From Aureimonas sp. ME7 (lineage in GTDB: Bacteria > Pseudomonadota > Alphaproteobacteria > Rhizobiales > Rhizobiaceae), in contig NZ_CAJCKW010000002.1 in the NCBI RefSeq assembly GCF_903970965.1, positions 434,001-498,000 on the forward strand: a DNA stretch of 64,000 nucleotides. Reading direction: 5' to 3'. The notes below the pieces were generated by a model. The model was not told the origin of the DNA, did no database searches, and saw only the letters and a program-made list of their open reading frames with translations. The position numbers and the translations under genes are program-made. This document shows positions 8,558-18,194 of this stretch, in pieces. Numbering within the stretch: position 1 is the stretch's first letter; every line of letters starts with the position of its first letter.

Positions 8558-10026
8558 AAGACCGTCAGGTCGCGTCCATCCCGCGCCGAGGGCAGCTGGC
8601 ATCCGGGGTTCAGCATCTCCCTCGGGTCGAGCAGCGCCTTGACGCCGCGCAGGAGCCGTTCCTGCACGGGCGAGCGGCGCGTGGCGAAGTCGTCGCGCTT
8701 CAATCGGCCGACCCCGTGCTCGGCGCTGATACCCCCGTCGTAGCGATCGACGATCGCCTGAAGGATCGTCTTGGCCGTCTTCAGCTGTGCGTCCCGTTCC
8801 GCGCGTTCGAGCCCCGCCGGCGGCAGCACGTTGAAATGGATGTTGCCGTCCCCGACATGGCCGTAGGCGACGGGAAGACAGTCCGGCAGGCAGCGTGCGA
8901 TCTCCTCCATCCCCTCCTGAATGAACGGGGCGACTTTCGAAGGGGGCACGGATAGATCGGTGCGCAGGTGGACGCCGCGCTTGGCCTGTCCCTCGTTCAT
9001 GCCGTCGCGGATCTGCCAGAGATCGGCGCCCTGCGACTCGGATGAGGCCAGAACGCCGTCGATCACCAGACCCCGCTCCATCGCCGTCTCGAAGAAGCGT
9101 TCCACGAGGGGTTTGAGGTCGAGGGAACCGGTCGCAGAAACGTCGATCAGCGCATAGGCGGGCGCGGGCGCGATCTGCGGCAGGGCGAGGTTCGGATCGG
9201 CTTCCTTGGCCAACATCATGCCTTCGGGCGGCACGAGCTCGAAGGCGGACAGAAGATCGCAGCATTCGCGCCGAGCCAGCGCGTAGAGCGCCATCACGTC
9301 GCTTCGATCGGCCAGCGCCAGGAGCGCCGTCTCGGTTCGCGTCGGCTTCGGCACGAGGCGGATCGCGGCGGCCGTGACGATGCCCAGCGTTCCCTCCGCG
9401 CCGATGAAGAGCTGCTTCAGGTCGACGCCGCTATTGTTCTTGCGAAGGGTGGACAGGCCGTTCCAGATCGTGCCGTCCGCGAGCACGACCTCGAGCCCCA
9501 GGATCATCTCGCGCGTCATCCCATAGCGCAGGACGTTGATGCCGCCGGCATTGGTGGAAATGTTGCCGCCGATCTGGCAACTCCCCTCGGCACCCAGCGA
9601 CAGGGGAAAGAAAAGGTCCTCTGCCTCCACGGCCGTTTTGATCGCGGCCAGGACGCAGCCCGCTTCCACCACGGCGGAAAAGTCCGCCGCGTCGATCGTC
9701 CGGATGCGGTTCATCCGCTCCAGCGACAGGAGGACATGCCCGTCGGCGCTGGTCGGGATGCCGCCCAGAACGAGGCCGGTATTGCCGCCCTGCGGAACGA
9801 CGGCGAGGTTCCGCTCCGCGCAGAAGCGGACGATCTCGGCCACCTCGGCGGTCGAAGCGGGGCGCAGGACCGCGACCGCCTCGCCCTCCGCGTCGCCATG
9901 CCAATCGCGCCGATAGCGCCGGGTATCGGCGGCTTCGGTCAACACGGAGCGAGGTCCGAAGCGATCGACCATCATCTGCCGAAGGGCGACCGGATCGGGG
10001 TTGGGGGTTTGGACGGCTGCGCTCAT
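8554..10026 (-). CDS. FAD-binding oxidoreductase, GlcD/D-lactate dehydrogenase family
   Basis: A 490-residue two-domain flavoenzyme: a PCMH-type FAD domain at about residues 40-215 ([32 protein letters not shown]) and a FAD-oxidase C-terminal domain ending [14 protein letters not shown] and [10 protein letters not shown]. The family oxidises D-2-hydroxy acids (D-lactate, glycolate, D-2-hydroxyglutarate) and passes electrons to an acceptor such as cytochrome or ETF. The start MSAAVQTPN has GGGAGG 7 bases upstream, better than the in-frame ATG 36 bases further up. It is convergent with glpK and divergent from the esterase. Exact substrate unknown. Confidence 0.86.
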   Translation of the reverse strand: MSAAVQTPNPDPVALRQMMVDRFGPRSVLTEAADTRRYRRDWHGDAEGEAVAVLRPASTAEVAEIVRFCAERNLAVVPQGGNTGLVLGGIPTSADGHVLLSLERMNRIRTIDAADFSAVVEAGCVLAAIKTAVEAEDLFFPLSLGAEGSCQIGGNISTNAGGINVLRYGMTREMILGLEVVLADGTIWNGLSTLRKNNSGVDLKQLFIGAEGTLGIVTAAAIRLVPKPTRTETALLALADRSDVMALYALARRECCDLLSAFELVPPEGMMLAKEADPNLALPQIAPAPAYALIDVSATGSLDLKPLVERFFETAMERGLVIDGVLASSESQGADLWQIRDGMNEGQAKRGVHLRTDLSVPPSKVAPFIQEGMEEIARCLPDCLPVAYGHVGDGNIHFNVLPPAGLERAERDAQLKTAKTILQAIVDRYDGGISAEHGVGRLKRDDFATRRSPVQERLLRGVKALLDPREMLNPGCQLPSARDGRDLTVF

Positions 10027-10224
10027 GATAGGATCCTCCCGGCGATCGGACTGCACCAACACAATACGCCGAGCAAGGCTTCTTTGCGGAAGGAAGCGAA
10101 GTCCGCGACACGCCAGCGACGCTTAGCCGCCCATTGGAAATCGCAAGGGTCGCGCGCGATCCTCCGGAACGATAGCACTCCGGCGATCCTTCCCAGTGCG
10201 ACTGATTCATCGGGAGCCAACCTC

Positions 10225-11376
10225 ATGTCGCGCACAACGACCCAATCCCTTGCCGCCCTTCTAGCCGTCGGCACCATCCTGTCCTTCGGCTCGCTGGCCT
10301 CGGCCCAGACGGCAGCGCCCGCTACGCAGAACGAGGCCGCGCCTCGGATGGCGCAACCCGGCGCGGAAATGAAAAGCATCCTCGACAAGCTCGTCGATCT
10401 CGGCGCCAAGCCGATCGGCACCCTGTCGGTCGAGCAGACCCGCGCCCAGCCGACCCCGGCGGACGCCGTGATGGCTGTCATGAAGGACAAGTCCATTGCG
10501 CCCGACCCGATGGCCGCGGCCATCAAGACGCGCGACATCAAGATCCCCGGTGCGGGAGGCGAGGTCGACGCACGCGTCTATACGCCGCCCGGCTCCGGCC
10601 CCTTCCCGCTCGTCGTCTATTATCACGGCGGCGGCTGGGTGATCGCCGACATCGACACCTACGATGCCAGCGCCCGTTCGCTTGCGGCCGGCTCTAAGGC
10701 GGTCGTCGTCTCGGTGGACTATCGCCATGCGCCCGAGCACAAGTTCCCGGCAGCCCATGAGGACGCCTTCGCCGCCTACAAGTGGATCGTCGAGCATTCG
10801 GGCGAGATGAACGCCGACGCCACGCGCATTGCGGTGGCGGGCGAGAGCGCCGGCGGGAACCTTGCGACCAACGTCGCGATCATGGCGCGTGATGCCAAGA
10901 TCACGCAGCCGATCCATCAGCTTCTGGTGTATCCGGTGGCCGGCAACGACATGATGACGCCGTCCTACCAGGAAAACGCCGAGGCGCAGCCGCTGTCGAA
11001 GCCAGCGATGGAATGGTTCGTCTCGAACGTCTTCGCCGACAAGTCGCAGACGGCGGACAAGCGTCTCAACCTCGTCGGTCGCACCGATCTCCAGGGCCTG
11101 CCGCCCGCCACGATCATCAACGCCCAGATCGATCCGCTGCGCTCCGAAGGCGAAGCCTATGCCGAGAAGCTGAAGGCCGCCGGCGTCGCGACCGAGCAGA
11201 AGACCTATGAGGGCGCGACGCACGAGTTCTTCGGCATGGGCACGGTGGTGCCCCAAGCCAAGGAAGCGATGACGATGGCGACCGAGCGTCTCACGGCGGC
11301 CTTCTCGGCGACATCCGGCGAAGCCACGAGTTCGACGAGCAACGCCCCGGCGCCGACACCGGCACCGGCCAACTGA
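10225..11376 (+). CDS. Secreted alpha/beta hydrolase, HSL/acetyl-esterase family
   Basis: A 383-residue esterase with a probable signal peptide (MSRTTTQSLAALLAVG, cleavage after SLASAQ), so periplasmic or secreted. The hormone-sensitive-lipase family marks are present: oxyanion HGGGW, nucleophile Ser in GESAGGN, Asp in IDPLRSEGEAY, and the catalytic His in GATHEFFGMG. The last 30 residues are a Ser/Thr/Pro/Ala-rich tail. The start has GGGAG upstream; a longer open frame running into the divergent gene is not used. It stands alone and ends at a strong terminator. Likely substrates are short-chain acyl esters; nothing nearby narrows this. Confidence 0.85.
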   Translation: MSRTTTQSLAALLAVGTILSFGSLASAQTAAPATQNEAAPRMAQPGAEMKSILDKLVDLGAKPIGTLSVEQTRAQPTPADAVMAVMKDKSIAPDPMAAAIKTRDIKIPGAGGEVDARVYTPPGSGPFPLVVYYHGGGWVIADIDTYDASARSLAAGSKAVVVSVDYRHAPEHKFPAAHEDAFAAYKWIVEHSGEMNADATRIAVAGESAGGNLATNVAIMARDAKITQPIHQLLVYPVAGNDMMTPSYQENAEAQPLSKPAMEWFVSNVFADKSQTADKRLNLVGRTDLQGLPPATIINAQIDPLRSEGEAYAEKLKAAGVATEQKTYEGATHEFFGMGTVVPQAKEAMTMATERLTAAFSATSGEATSSTSNAPAPTPAPAN

Positions 11377-11384
11377 GAATGAAA

Positions 11385-11416
11385 CGGGCGCGGCACTCCC
11401 AGCGGTGCCGCGCCCG
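11385..11416. terminator. Bidirectional rho-independent terminator
   Basis: A 12-base perfect stem (CGGGCGCGGCAC with its complement) and an 8-base loop between the converging esterase and response-regulator genes. The T-tract is weak in both directions. Confidence 0.65.
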
Positions 11417-11424
11417 ACTTCCGT

Positions 11425-12165
11425 TCAGTTCGACGTCCGAACGCCCGACGTTCGCCGCAGCCATTCCTGCAACTCGATTTCCGCCTGTTCCAGACCGGTT
11501 CGGTTGAGGAGGCGCCGCATCAAAGCCAAGCTGACGGCGCGGGTTCGCAGGTTGAAGGTGTCGGCGCCGGCCGAGCCCTCATAGGCGCCGACCTTCTCGT
11601 AGATCTGCTGCAGACGGTTCTGGACGCTTCGCAGCGATACCGAGCGCCGGTCCGCGATCATCCGGTCGGTCAGCCCCAGGGCGAGATCGACGAGGATTTC
11701 GTATTCCACCTCCGACAAGGCTTCGGACCGGTTCGCCGCCTTTTGCTGGACCGTCCGGATTTCGCGGTCGATGACGCATTGGCCCTCGACGAAGACGCCG
11801 CGCAGCGCCAGCCCGAGACGCTCCTCGGAAGCGGATTTCAGGATGTAGCCATAGGCAGCACCCGCCGGAACGATGCGGGACACGCCGCGCACATAGGCCT
11901 CGTCCGCGTAGTTCGACCAGAAGATGATGCTCGTGTCCGGCTGGTCGCGCCAAAGGGCGCGCGCCATGTCGACGCCGGTCCGATGCGGCATCTGGAGGTC
12001 CACGACGAGCGAGCGCACCTTGTGGCTTCGCGCCAGACGCTCTCCTTCCTCGCCGTCCTGCGCTTCCAGCAGCGGTCGCCCCGGCAGCGTTGCGTGGATG
12101 ACCTCGCGCAAGAAGGCGCGGTGCACCGCGTCGTCCTCCACGAGAAGGATTTCGCCGTTCGTCAT
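11425..12165 (-). CDS. Two-component response regulator, NarL/LuxR type
   Basis: A 246-residue regulator. The receiver domain shows LLVEDDAVHR with the acidic pair, the phospho-acceptor Asp in SLVVDLQMP, and the conserved Lys in GYILKSAS. The C-terminal helix-turn-helix is LuxR-like (ALSEVEYEILVDLALGL, then VSLRSVQNRLQQIYEK). It overlaps the kinase gene upstream by ATGA, so the two form a cognate pair. The pair is divergent from the sugar ABC operon, which makes that operon or the pair's own promoter the natural target; this is inference. The HTH core ADRRSVSLRSV departs somewhat from typical LuxR sequences. Confidence 0.85.
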   Translation of the reverse strand: MTNGEILLVEDDAVHRAFLREVIHATLPGRPLLEAQDGEEGERLARSHKVRSLVVDLQMPHRTGVDMARALWRDQPDTSIIFWSNYADEAYVRGVSRIVPAGAAYGYILKSASEERLGLALRGVFVEGQCVIDREIRTVQQKAANRSEALSEVEYEILVDLALGLTDRMIADRRSVSLRSVQNRLQQIYEKVGAYEGSAGADTFNLRTRAVSLALMRRLLNRTGLEQAEIELQEWLRRTSGVRTSN

Positions 12166-13442
12166 CGCCCCTCTCCTTCCCCCGACGTCGGCGCGCCCAG
12201 CGACAGCGACATCAGCGTGCCCCGTCCGTCCGCCAGACGATCCAGGAAGAAGCTCGCGGAGATCAGGCGCGCCCGCGTCTGCATGTTGCGGATGCCCCCG
12301 ATGCGGCGGCGTTGCGGAATAGGCGCAAAGCCGACGCCGTCGTCCCGCACCGCGATCTGGATGCCGCCCTCGCTAGACCTTTCGAGATCGACGTCGATCC
12401 GAGCGGGCGAGGCGTGATGGACCGCGTTGTTGACGGCCTCCTGGACGATGCGGAACAGAGCGACCCGAAGCGAAGGGCCGAGCGCGTCGACCGCCCCCTC
12501 GCTCCGATCCGACAGGTTCCAGACGATGCCGGTATCGGCGAGCGCGCGCACGAGGAAATCCTCGACGCCTTCGGCGAAGCCGAAGAGTTCGAGAATGTTG
12601 GGCCGCGCGTCGTCGATGATCTCGCGCAGTTCGCCGATGCAGCGGTGAAGACTTCCGATCACCGGCGCCAGAGCCTCGGACGTTCGATCCTCGCCATCGC
12701 GCAAGCCCTCCAGTCGTCGGACGACGCGCGTCAGGTCGGCGAGCGTCTGGTCGTGAAGGTCCATGCCGATGCGCTGGCGCTCGCGCTCCAACTCCTCCGT
12801 CAGGCGCAGGGCGCCTTCGCGCAGGCCCTCCTCGCGAGCGCGTCCTTCCGCTTCCTCGATGGCGAGGCGCTTCGCGTCCTGGCTGGCGCGCAGGGCGTAG
12901 AAATAAGGAGCCAGCATCTCGGCGGCGTGGCCCGCGATCGTCACGTCCTCGTCCCGGTAGAAGCCCGCGTCGTGCTTGGAGCAGGAAAAGGCACCGATCA
13001 CCTCGCCCCGCACCACGAGGGCGACATGGATGCGTGAGCGTAGGTTCTGATCGAATATCGGATGGTTGAACGCGCCTTCGAACCGAAAGCGCGGATCGGT
13101 CGTGGCGTCCCCGGTCAGAAGCTCGCGGGCTTCTCCAAGGAGGATGCTGCGGATCGGGCTGCCGCTCACCGGGATCGGGTGTTCGGCGAGGCTCCAGTCC
13201 GTATGAAGGCCCGCTTCGTAGGCAACATGGACGTTTTCGCCCGTCCGGAGGAGGCAGACGTCGAGATGGTCGTGCGGCAGGACGTCGTCCAACTCCTCCG
13301 ACACCGCTTGGATGGCCGATTGCAGATCGAGGTGGCCCGCCAGCGCACGCGAGATGCGCAGGAGATGCCCGAACACGGCCTCGGGTGAGGGAAACGCCCG
13401 GGCGTTGCGGGCGGGTCGAACGGGAACGGGGGCCATGCTCAT
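12162..13442 (-). CDS. Soluble GAF-domain sensor histidine kinase, NarX/DegS-like
   Basis: A 426-residue kinase with no transmembrane segment. A GAF-type sensor covers about residues 30-175, a short coiled coil follows, then a HisKA_3 dimerisation helix with the phospho-acceptor His in GMDLHDQTLADL, and a HATPase_c domain (VQEAVNNAVHHA, VRDDGVGFAP, then GGIRNMQTRA). The GAF domain implies a cytosolic ligand or redox/light cue that cannot be named. The start at 13442 is the first ATG before the conserved region; the longer frame into the divergent promoter is rejected, although its Shine-Dalgarno site is weak. Translationally coupled to the regulator gene. Confidence 0.83.
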   Translation of the reverse strand: MSMAPVPVRPARNARAFPSPEAVFGHLLRISRALAGHLDLQSAIQAVSEELDDVLPHDHLDVCLLRTGENVHVAYEAGLHTDWSLAEHPIPVSGSPIRSILLGEARELLTGDATTDPRFRFEGAFNHPIFDQNLRSRIHVALVVRGEVIGAFSCSKHDAGFYRDEDVTIAGHAAEMLAPYFYALRASQDAKRLAIEEAEGRAREEGLREGALRLTEELERERQRIGMDLHDQTLADLTRVVRRLEGLRDGEDRTSEALAPVIGSLHRCIGELREIIDDARPNILELFGFAEGVEDFLVRALADTGIVWNLSDRSEGAVDALGPSLRVALFRIVQEAVNNAVHHASPARIDVDLERSSEGGIQIAVRDDGVGFAPIPQRRRIGGIRNMQTRARLISASFFLDRLADGRGTLMSLSLGAPTSGEGEGR

Positions 13443-13503
13443 CCGTCGATCGCACCACGTTTGCCCCCCGCCCGCCAGCGCGGAAAGCATGCGCGGGGCG
13501 GCG

Positions 13504-13535
13504 AAACCGGCAGCCGGTTTGCGGGAACCCGCAAA
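13504..13535. promoter_or_regulatory. Two abutting palindromes in the kinase/sugar-operon divergent promoter
   Basis: AAACCGGC-A-GCCGGTTT (13504-13520) shares its last TTT with TTTGCGGG-AA-CCCGCAAA (13518-13535). Both have perfect 8-base arms. They lie 62-93 bases upstream of the kinase start and about 135 bases before the binding-protein ATG, so one or two dimeric regulators could act in both directions. Confidence 0.5.
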
Positions 13536-13589
13536 GGCCCTGCGCGGATCGGATTGGACAGACGAGCCCCCGCCGTACCACACTCCTCC

Positions 13590-13610
13590 CCGGCCGTCGG
13601 GAGCGGCCGG
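13590..13610 (+). promoter_or_regulatory. GC-rich hairpin in the sugar-operon leader
   Basis: CCGGCCG and CGGCCGG arms with a 7-base loop, 60 bases before the binding-protein start. It may be an operator or an mRNA leader structure; there is no T-run. Confidence 0.3.
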
Positions 13611-13669
13611 ACCCCGTGCGGCGCATGGGCTCGACGAATCGAGGGCCGGAGGGCCCATGGGAGGAACCT

Positions 13670-14686
13670 ATGATCGCCAAGCGTTTCCTGCTGGCCGGCG
13701 TCGCTGCGGCGAGCCTTTTCGCCGTCATGCCGGCCCAAGCCGAGACAGCCGGCAAGAGCATCGCCCTGTCCAACAACTATGCCGGCAATTCCTGGCGTCA
13801 GGCCATGCTGGAAAGCTGGAAGACGGTGACGGGCAAGGCCGTCTCGGACGGCGTCGTCAAGGCGGCGGACGCCTTCACCACCGCCGAGAATCAAGCCACC
13901 GAACAGGCCGCGCAGATCCAGAACATGATTCTGCAGGGCTATGACGCCATCGTCATCAACGCCGCCTCGCCGACCGCGCTGAATGGCGCGGTCAAGGAAG
14001 CCTGCGACGCCGGCATCACCGTCGTGTCCTTCGACGGCATCGTGACCGAACCCTGCGCGTGGCGCGTGGCCGTGGACTTCCGCAAGATGGGGTCGGGCCA
14101 GCTCGACTATCTCGCCGAGCGCTATCCCGACGGCGGCAACCTCCTCGAAATCCGCGGCCTTGCCGGCACTTCGGTGGATACGGAAATCCATGAGGGGATC
14201 GCGGCGGGGCTGGAGACCCATTCGAAGTTCAAGGTCGTGTCGGAGGTCCAGGGCGACTGGACCCAGACGGTCGCGCAGAAGTCGGTCGCCGGCGTCCTTC
14301 CGAGCATCCCGCCGGTGGTGGGTGTCGTCACGCAGGGCGGCGACGGGTTCGGCGCGGCGGAAGCCTTCGCCGCCGCCGGCCGCCCGACGCCCACGATCAT
14401 CATGGGCAACCGGCAGGACGAGCTTGCCTGGTGGAAGACGCAGAAGGATAAGGACGGATACGAGACCATGTCGGTCTCCATCGCGCCGGGCGTGTCGACG
14501 CTCGCCTTCTGGGTGGCGCAGCAGATCCTCGACGGGCAGGAGGTCCCGAAAGACCTCGTCGTTCCGTTCCTGTCGATCGATCAGGCGGGGCTCGACGAGT
14601 CTCTGAAGACGACGCCGGATGGGGGTGTCGCCAACGTCGAGTACAGCCAGGACGACGCCAAAAAGGTGATCGCCGAGGCGAAGTAA
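13670..14686 (+). CDS. Periplasmic sugar-binding protein of an ABC importer
   Basis: A 338-residue solute receptor of the ribose/galactose type (periplasmic binding protein 4-like). A signal peptide is clear ([19 protein letters not shown], cleavage after PAQA). The mature part has the alternating Rossmann pattern: [57 protein letters not shown] and [26 protein letters not shown] precedes the ATG. It is the first gene of an operon with an RbsA-type ATPase, two RbsC-type permeases and a lactonase, so the ligand is likely a sugar or sugar acid. Expression may respond to the divergent two-component pair. Confidence 0.9.
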   Translation: MIAKRFLLAGVAAASLFAVMPAQAETAGKSIALSNNYAGNSWRQAMLESWKTVTGKAVSDGVVKAADAFTTAENQATEQAAQIQNMILQGYDAIVINAASPTALNGAVKEACDAGITVVSFDGIVTEPCAWRVAVDFRKMGSGQLDYLAERYPDGGNLLEIRGLAGTSVDTEIHEGIAAGLETHSKFKVVSEVQGDWTQTVAQKSVAGVLPSIPPVVGVVTQGGDGFGAAEAFAAAGRPTPTIIMGNRQDELAWWKTQKDKDGYETMSVSIAPGVSTLAFWVAQQILDGQEVPKDLVVPFLSIDQAGLDESLKTTPDGGVANVEYSQDDAKKVIAEAK

Positions 14687-14696
14687 GCCTTCGGAC

Positions 14697-14723
14697 GGCG
14701 GCGGGGCGACAAGCTCCGCCGCC
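14697..14723 (+). promoter_or_regulatory. Intercistronic hairpin after the binding-protein gene
   Basis: A GC stem (GGCGGCGG with CCGCCGCC plus two more pairs) in the 79-base gap before the ATPase gene. Such structures often stabilise the binding-protein mRNA or reduce read-through so that the receptor is made in excess. No T-tract follows. Confidence 0.45.
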
Positions 14724-14765
14724 TCGCCCGTCCTCGTCCGCGCCAGCCTTTCCGAGTGCCATGCC

Positions 14766-16271
14766 ATGAGTGCAGCCGTCGGCGGATTCGCCGCATCCGC
14801 GAACGCGCCGCCGCCGTTCGTTCATCTTCGCGAGGTCGCCAAGAGCTACGGCGCGGTCCGAGCCCTCGCGGGCGTCGACTTCGCCGTGCGGGCTGGCGAA
14901 TGCGTCGGGCTCGCGGGCCATAACGGGGCCGGCAAGTCCACGCTGATGCAGGTGCTGGCGGGCAACGTCCGGGCCGACGCCGGAGAGCTCCATGTCGGCG
15001 GCTCGAATGAAGCGGGGCGATACTCCGTCGAGCGCGCCGGGCGGCTCGGCGTTCGCTGCGTGTTCCAAGAGCTTTCGCTTTGTCCCAACCTGACGGTGGC
15101 GGAGAACGCGCGCATTCGGCATGCATACTTGCGCGGGTTCGGCTGGCGGGCGCGCGCCTCGAAACTGATCCTCGAAAAGCTCGACGAGATCTTTCCCGGC
15201 CACGGCATCAGGGCGGGCGATCTCGTGTCCGACCTCGCCCTCGGCCAGCGGCAGATGGTCGAGATCGCGACCGTCTTCGCGCCGGGGGAAACGCCGCTTT
15301 CCCTTGTCATTCTCGACGAACCGACCTCGTCGCTGGATGCCCAGGTCGCCGCGCAGCTCCTGGCCCATGTGCGCCGGTTCGTATCGGCAGGCGGAAGCGT
15401 GGTCCTGATTTCGCACATCCTCGGGGAGATCCTGCAAACCTGCGACCGCATCACCGTCATGAGCGACGGCCGCGTCGTCGCGGATCGGCCCGCGAGCGAG
15501 TTCACCCGTGCCTCGCTCGTGGAAACCATGGGCCATGTCGCGCACGAGGATGCCGAAACAGAAGACGATGTTAACACGAGCTTTGCGAGCGCTGCGGTCG
15601 TCGCCTCCGCCGCCCCACCGCGCCAAGGCAATGGGCGGCGTGTGGAAGCGCGGCGCGGCGAGATCGTCGGGCTCGGGGGGCTGGCGGGCCACGGCCAGAC
15701 CGCGCTTCTCGTGCTCCTCCAGAACGCGGCGCGCCATCGCTCGCGCTTTGCCGAACTGAAAGGGCGCGTCGCCTTCGTGGCGGGCGACCGGCAGAGTGAC
15801 GGGGTGTTTCCACTCTGGTCGATCGGCGAGAACGTCACCGTCCGCTCGCTCCGCGGCATGCGCCGGTTCGGTCTCATCGACGCCGGCGCCGAGCGGGCGA
15901 TGGAAGCCGAGTGGAAGGAGCGGATCGCCATTCGCACGCCCGACATGGGCAACGGCATCCTCACCCTTTCCGGCGGCAACCAGCAGAAGGCGCTGTTCGC
16001 ACGCGCCTTGGCGTCCGATGCCGATATCATCCTGATGGACGACCCGATGCGCGGCGTCGACATCGGCACCAAGCAGGAAGTCTACGCCCTGATCCGCGGC
16101 GAGGCCGCCAAGGGTCGGACCTTCCTCTGGTACACGACGGAGTTCGACGAATTGCGCGCCTGCGACCACACCTACGTCTTCCGATCGGGCCGCATCGTCG
16201 CCGACATGGCGCGCAGCGAACTGTCGGAAGCGCGCGTGCTCCAATCCTCCTTCGCGGACGACGCGGCATGA
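14766..16271 (+). CDS. Sugar ABC transporter ATPase, two-domain RbsA/MglA type
   Basis: A 501-residue duplicated ATPase that powers the sugar importer at the inner membrane. Domain 1 (about 18-250) has Walker [10 protein letters not shown], the signature [12 protein letters not shown], and Walker [12 protein letters not shown]. Domain 2 (about 280-495) has a degenerate Walker A (GGLAGHGQT), signature [15 protein letters not shown], and [13 protein letters not shown]. The asymmetry is normal for RbsA proteins, where only the first site is fully canonical. Domain 2 contains a short stretch ([13 protein letters not shown]) typical of the family. Its stop overlaps the first permease start as ATGA. 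Confidence 0.92.
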   Translation: MSAAVGGFAASANAPPPFVHLREVAKSYGAVRALAGVDFAVRAGECVGLAGHNGAGKSTLMQVLAGNVRADAGELHVGGSNEAGRYSVERAGRLGVRCVFQELSLCPNLTVAENARIRHAYLRGFGWRARASKLILEKLDEIFPGHGIRAGDLVSDLALGQRQMVEIATVFAPGETPLSLVILDEPTSSLDAQVAAQLLAHVRRFVSAGGSVVLISHILGEILQTCDRITVMSDGRVVADRPASEFTRASLVETMGHVAHEDAETEDDVNTSFASAAVVASAAPPRQGNGRRVEARRGEIVGLGGLAGHGQTALLVLLQNAARHRSRFAELKGRVAFVAGDRQSDGVFPLWSIGENVTVRSLRGMRRFGLIDAGAERAMEAEWKERIAIRTPDMGNGILTLSGGNQQKALFARALASDADIILMDDPMRGVDIGTKQEVYALIRGEAAKGRTFLWYTTEFDELRACDHTYVFRSGRIVADMARSELSEARVLQSSFADDAA

Positions 16272-17212
16272 CGCGAAGCCCCGCTCTCGCCCGCACGCTG
16301 CGAGATCTCCTGCCGCCGGTCTCGCTGGCGCTTCTCCTCGTCGCGATCTTCGTCATCCAGCCGCGCGCCATGAGCTATCTCGGCCTGTCCCTGATGCTCA
16401 ACCTCGCGCTGCCGATCGCGCTCGCGACCGTGGCGCAGCTTTGCGTCATCGCGGTCAACGATCTCGACCTGTCGATCGGCGCCTTCGTGTCCTTTGCCGC
16501 TTGCATCGGCGCGACGCTCCTCAACGACACGCCGCTTCTCGGCGTCGCGGCGCTCGTCGGCTGCATCGGGGTCTACGCGCTTCTCGGCGCGCTGATCCAC
16601 TTGCGTAATCTGCCCTCGATCGTGGTGACGCTCGGCATGAGCTTCGTCTGGCTGGGGGCCGCGGTGCTGCTGCTTCCGAGCCCAGGCGGCAGCGCCCCGG
16701 CATGGCTGGCGGGGGCGATGAAGTACAAGCTGCCCTTCGTGCCGCTGGCGATCGTGGCGAGCGCGGCCTTGGCGCTCGCCGGTCATTTCCTCCTGATGCG
16801 CTCCTCGTTCGGAACCGTGCTGCGCGGCGCGGGCGGTAACGCGCAGGCCGTGCAGCGGGCCGGCTGGTCGCTCCTGCGCGCCAAGATGACGATGTATGCG
16901 CTTTGCGGCTTCTTCGGCGTCCTGTCGGGTCTGGCGCTCGTCGGCCTCACCACCTCGGCCGACGCCAACATCGCGTTGCGCTACACGCTTCTGTCCATCG
17001 CCGGGGTGATCCTCGGCGGCGGCGAGTTCACCGGCGGGCGCGTTTCGCCGATCGGCGCGGTCCTGGGCGCCCTGACCCTGACGCTCGCGGGCTCGCTCCT
17101 GTCGTTCCTGCGCATCTCACCCGACTGGCAGATCGGCGCGCAAGGGGCGATCCTGATCGTGGTCCTGGCGCTTCGCGCGCTGGTGAACCGGGTGGAAAGG
17201 CAAGCCGCATGA
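16268..17212 (+). CDS. Sugar ABC transporter permease, RbsC type (first)
   Basis: A 314-residue inner-membrane permease of the ribose/branched-chain family with about eight to ten hydrophobic segments. Seen: [22 protein letters not shown], of which the DLSIG core is diagnostic, and [21 protein letters not shown] near the C-terminus, where GGxxxxGG is conserved. It starts [11 protein letters not shown] at the ATGA overlap with the ATPase gene and overlaps the second permease the same way. Two different permeases in one operon indicate a heterodimeric channel. Confidence 0.9.
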   Translation: MTRSPALARTLRDLLPPVSLALLLVAIFVIQPRAMSYLGLSLMLNLALPIALATVAQLCVIAVNDLDLSIGAFVSFAACIGATLLNDTPLLGVAALVGCIGVYALLGALIHLRNLPSIVVTLGMSFVWLGAAVLLLPSPGGSAPAWLAGAMKYKLPFVPLAIVASAALALAGHFLLMRSSFGTVLRGAGGNAQAVQRAGWSLLRAKMTMYALCGFFGVLSGLALVGLTTSADANIALRYTLLSIAGVILGGGEFTGGRVSPIGAVLGALTLTLAGSLLSFLRISPDWQIGAQGAILIVVLALRALVNRVERQAA

Positions 17213-18183
17213 GCGCTGCCCCCTCCTCCCCCGTCGTTCCACCGCGCCGGAAGCTTCAGGCGCCCTGGCTCTTCTCGTTCCTCGGCGCCGCCGCCGTCTT
17301 CGGTGCTACGATCGCCTTCACCGGCGGCGTCGGCGCCGCGCAGATCCTCTCCACCGCCCTTACCTTCGCCACGATGTACGTGATCGTCGGGCTCGGGCAG
17401 ATGTTCGTCATCACCACCGGCCCCGGCAACGTCGATCTCTCGATCCCCTCGACCATCGCCCTGGCCGGCGCGGTGTCGATGACCGTGATGGGCGGCAGCG
17501 ACGCGATGATCGTGCCGGGGTTGCTTGCAGCGCTCGGTGTCGGCGTCGCGGTCGGCTGCTTCAACTTCGCCCTGATCCGCCTTCTCCAGATCCCGCCGAT
17601 CATCGCGACCCTGTCGGCAAGCTTCCTGATCCAGTCGGTTGCCATCGCCTACGGGCGCGGCCTGCGCGTTCGCCCGCCCTCCGGCTTCGCCGAGTTCGCG
17701 ACCGGGCGCGTCGCTGACATTCCCTATCTCGCCATCGCGACGCTCGGGCTCTGCGTGCTGATGGGCATCCTTCTTCATCGCACCGTCTATGGCCGCTCGA
17801 TCTCAGCGATCGGCCAGAACACGCGCGCGGCCGGCCTTGCCGGCATCCCCGTCGAGCGCGTGCGCTGGGCGACCTACGTTCTGTCGGCGGTGCTGGCGGG
17901 TCTTTGCGGCGCCGTCCTCGCAGGTTTTTCCGGCGGCTCCTCGCTTAACATGGGCGAGGAGTATCTGCTGGCCTCGATCGCCGTCGTGGTCGTCGGCGGA
18001 TCGTCCGTGTCGGGCGGCCAGTCCAACGTGACGGGCCTTTGGGGGGCGTCGATCTTCCTCTACCTCCTCGTCACCATGCTCAACACGTTCGGCGTCGGAG
18101 CGGGCCTGCGCCTGCTCCTCACCGGCCTCATCATCATCGCCATCATCACGCTTGCCGGCGGCCCGCGCACGGGCCGGAACTGA
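17209..18183 (+). CDS. Sugar ABC transporter permease, RbsC type (second)
   Basis: Partner of the preceding permease, 324 residues. It carries the same family marks: GPGNVDLSIPSTIALAG, LLQIPPIIATLSASF, and VVVVGGSSVSGGQSNVTG with TRAAGLAGIPVERVR, the cytoplasmic loop that contacts the ATPase. The ATG overlaps the first permease's stop. Eleven bases later a strong AAGGAG site leads into the lactonase gene, so transport and the first catabolic step are made together. Confidence 0.9.
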   Translation: MSAAPSSPVVPPRRKLQAPWLFSFLGAAAVFGATIAFTGGVGAAQILSTALTFATMYVIVGLGQMFVITTGPGNVDLSIPSTIALAGAVSMTVMGGSDAMIVPGLLAALGVGVAVGCFNFALIRLLQIPPIIATLSASFLIQSVAIAYGRGLRVRPPSGFAEFATGRVADIPYLAIATLGLCVLMGILLHRTVYGRSISAIGQNTRAAGLAGIPVERVRWATYVLSAVLAGLCGAVLAGFSGGSSLNMGEEYLLASIAVVVVGGSSVSGGQSNVTGLWGASIFLYLLVTMLNTFGVGAGLRLLLTGLIIIAIITLAGGPRTGRN

Positions 18184-18194
18184 AGGAGTCCACC

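Noticed and set aside
15640-16100. Missing Lys in the second Walker A of the sugar ABC ATPase
   Set aside because: RbsA-type proteins normally have a degenerate second site, so it is not a defect.
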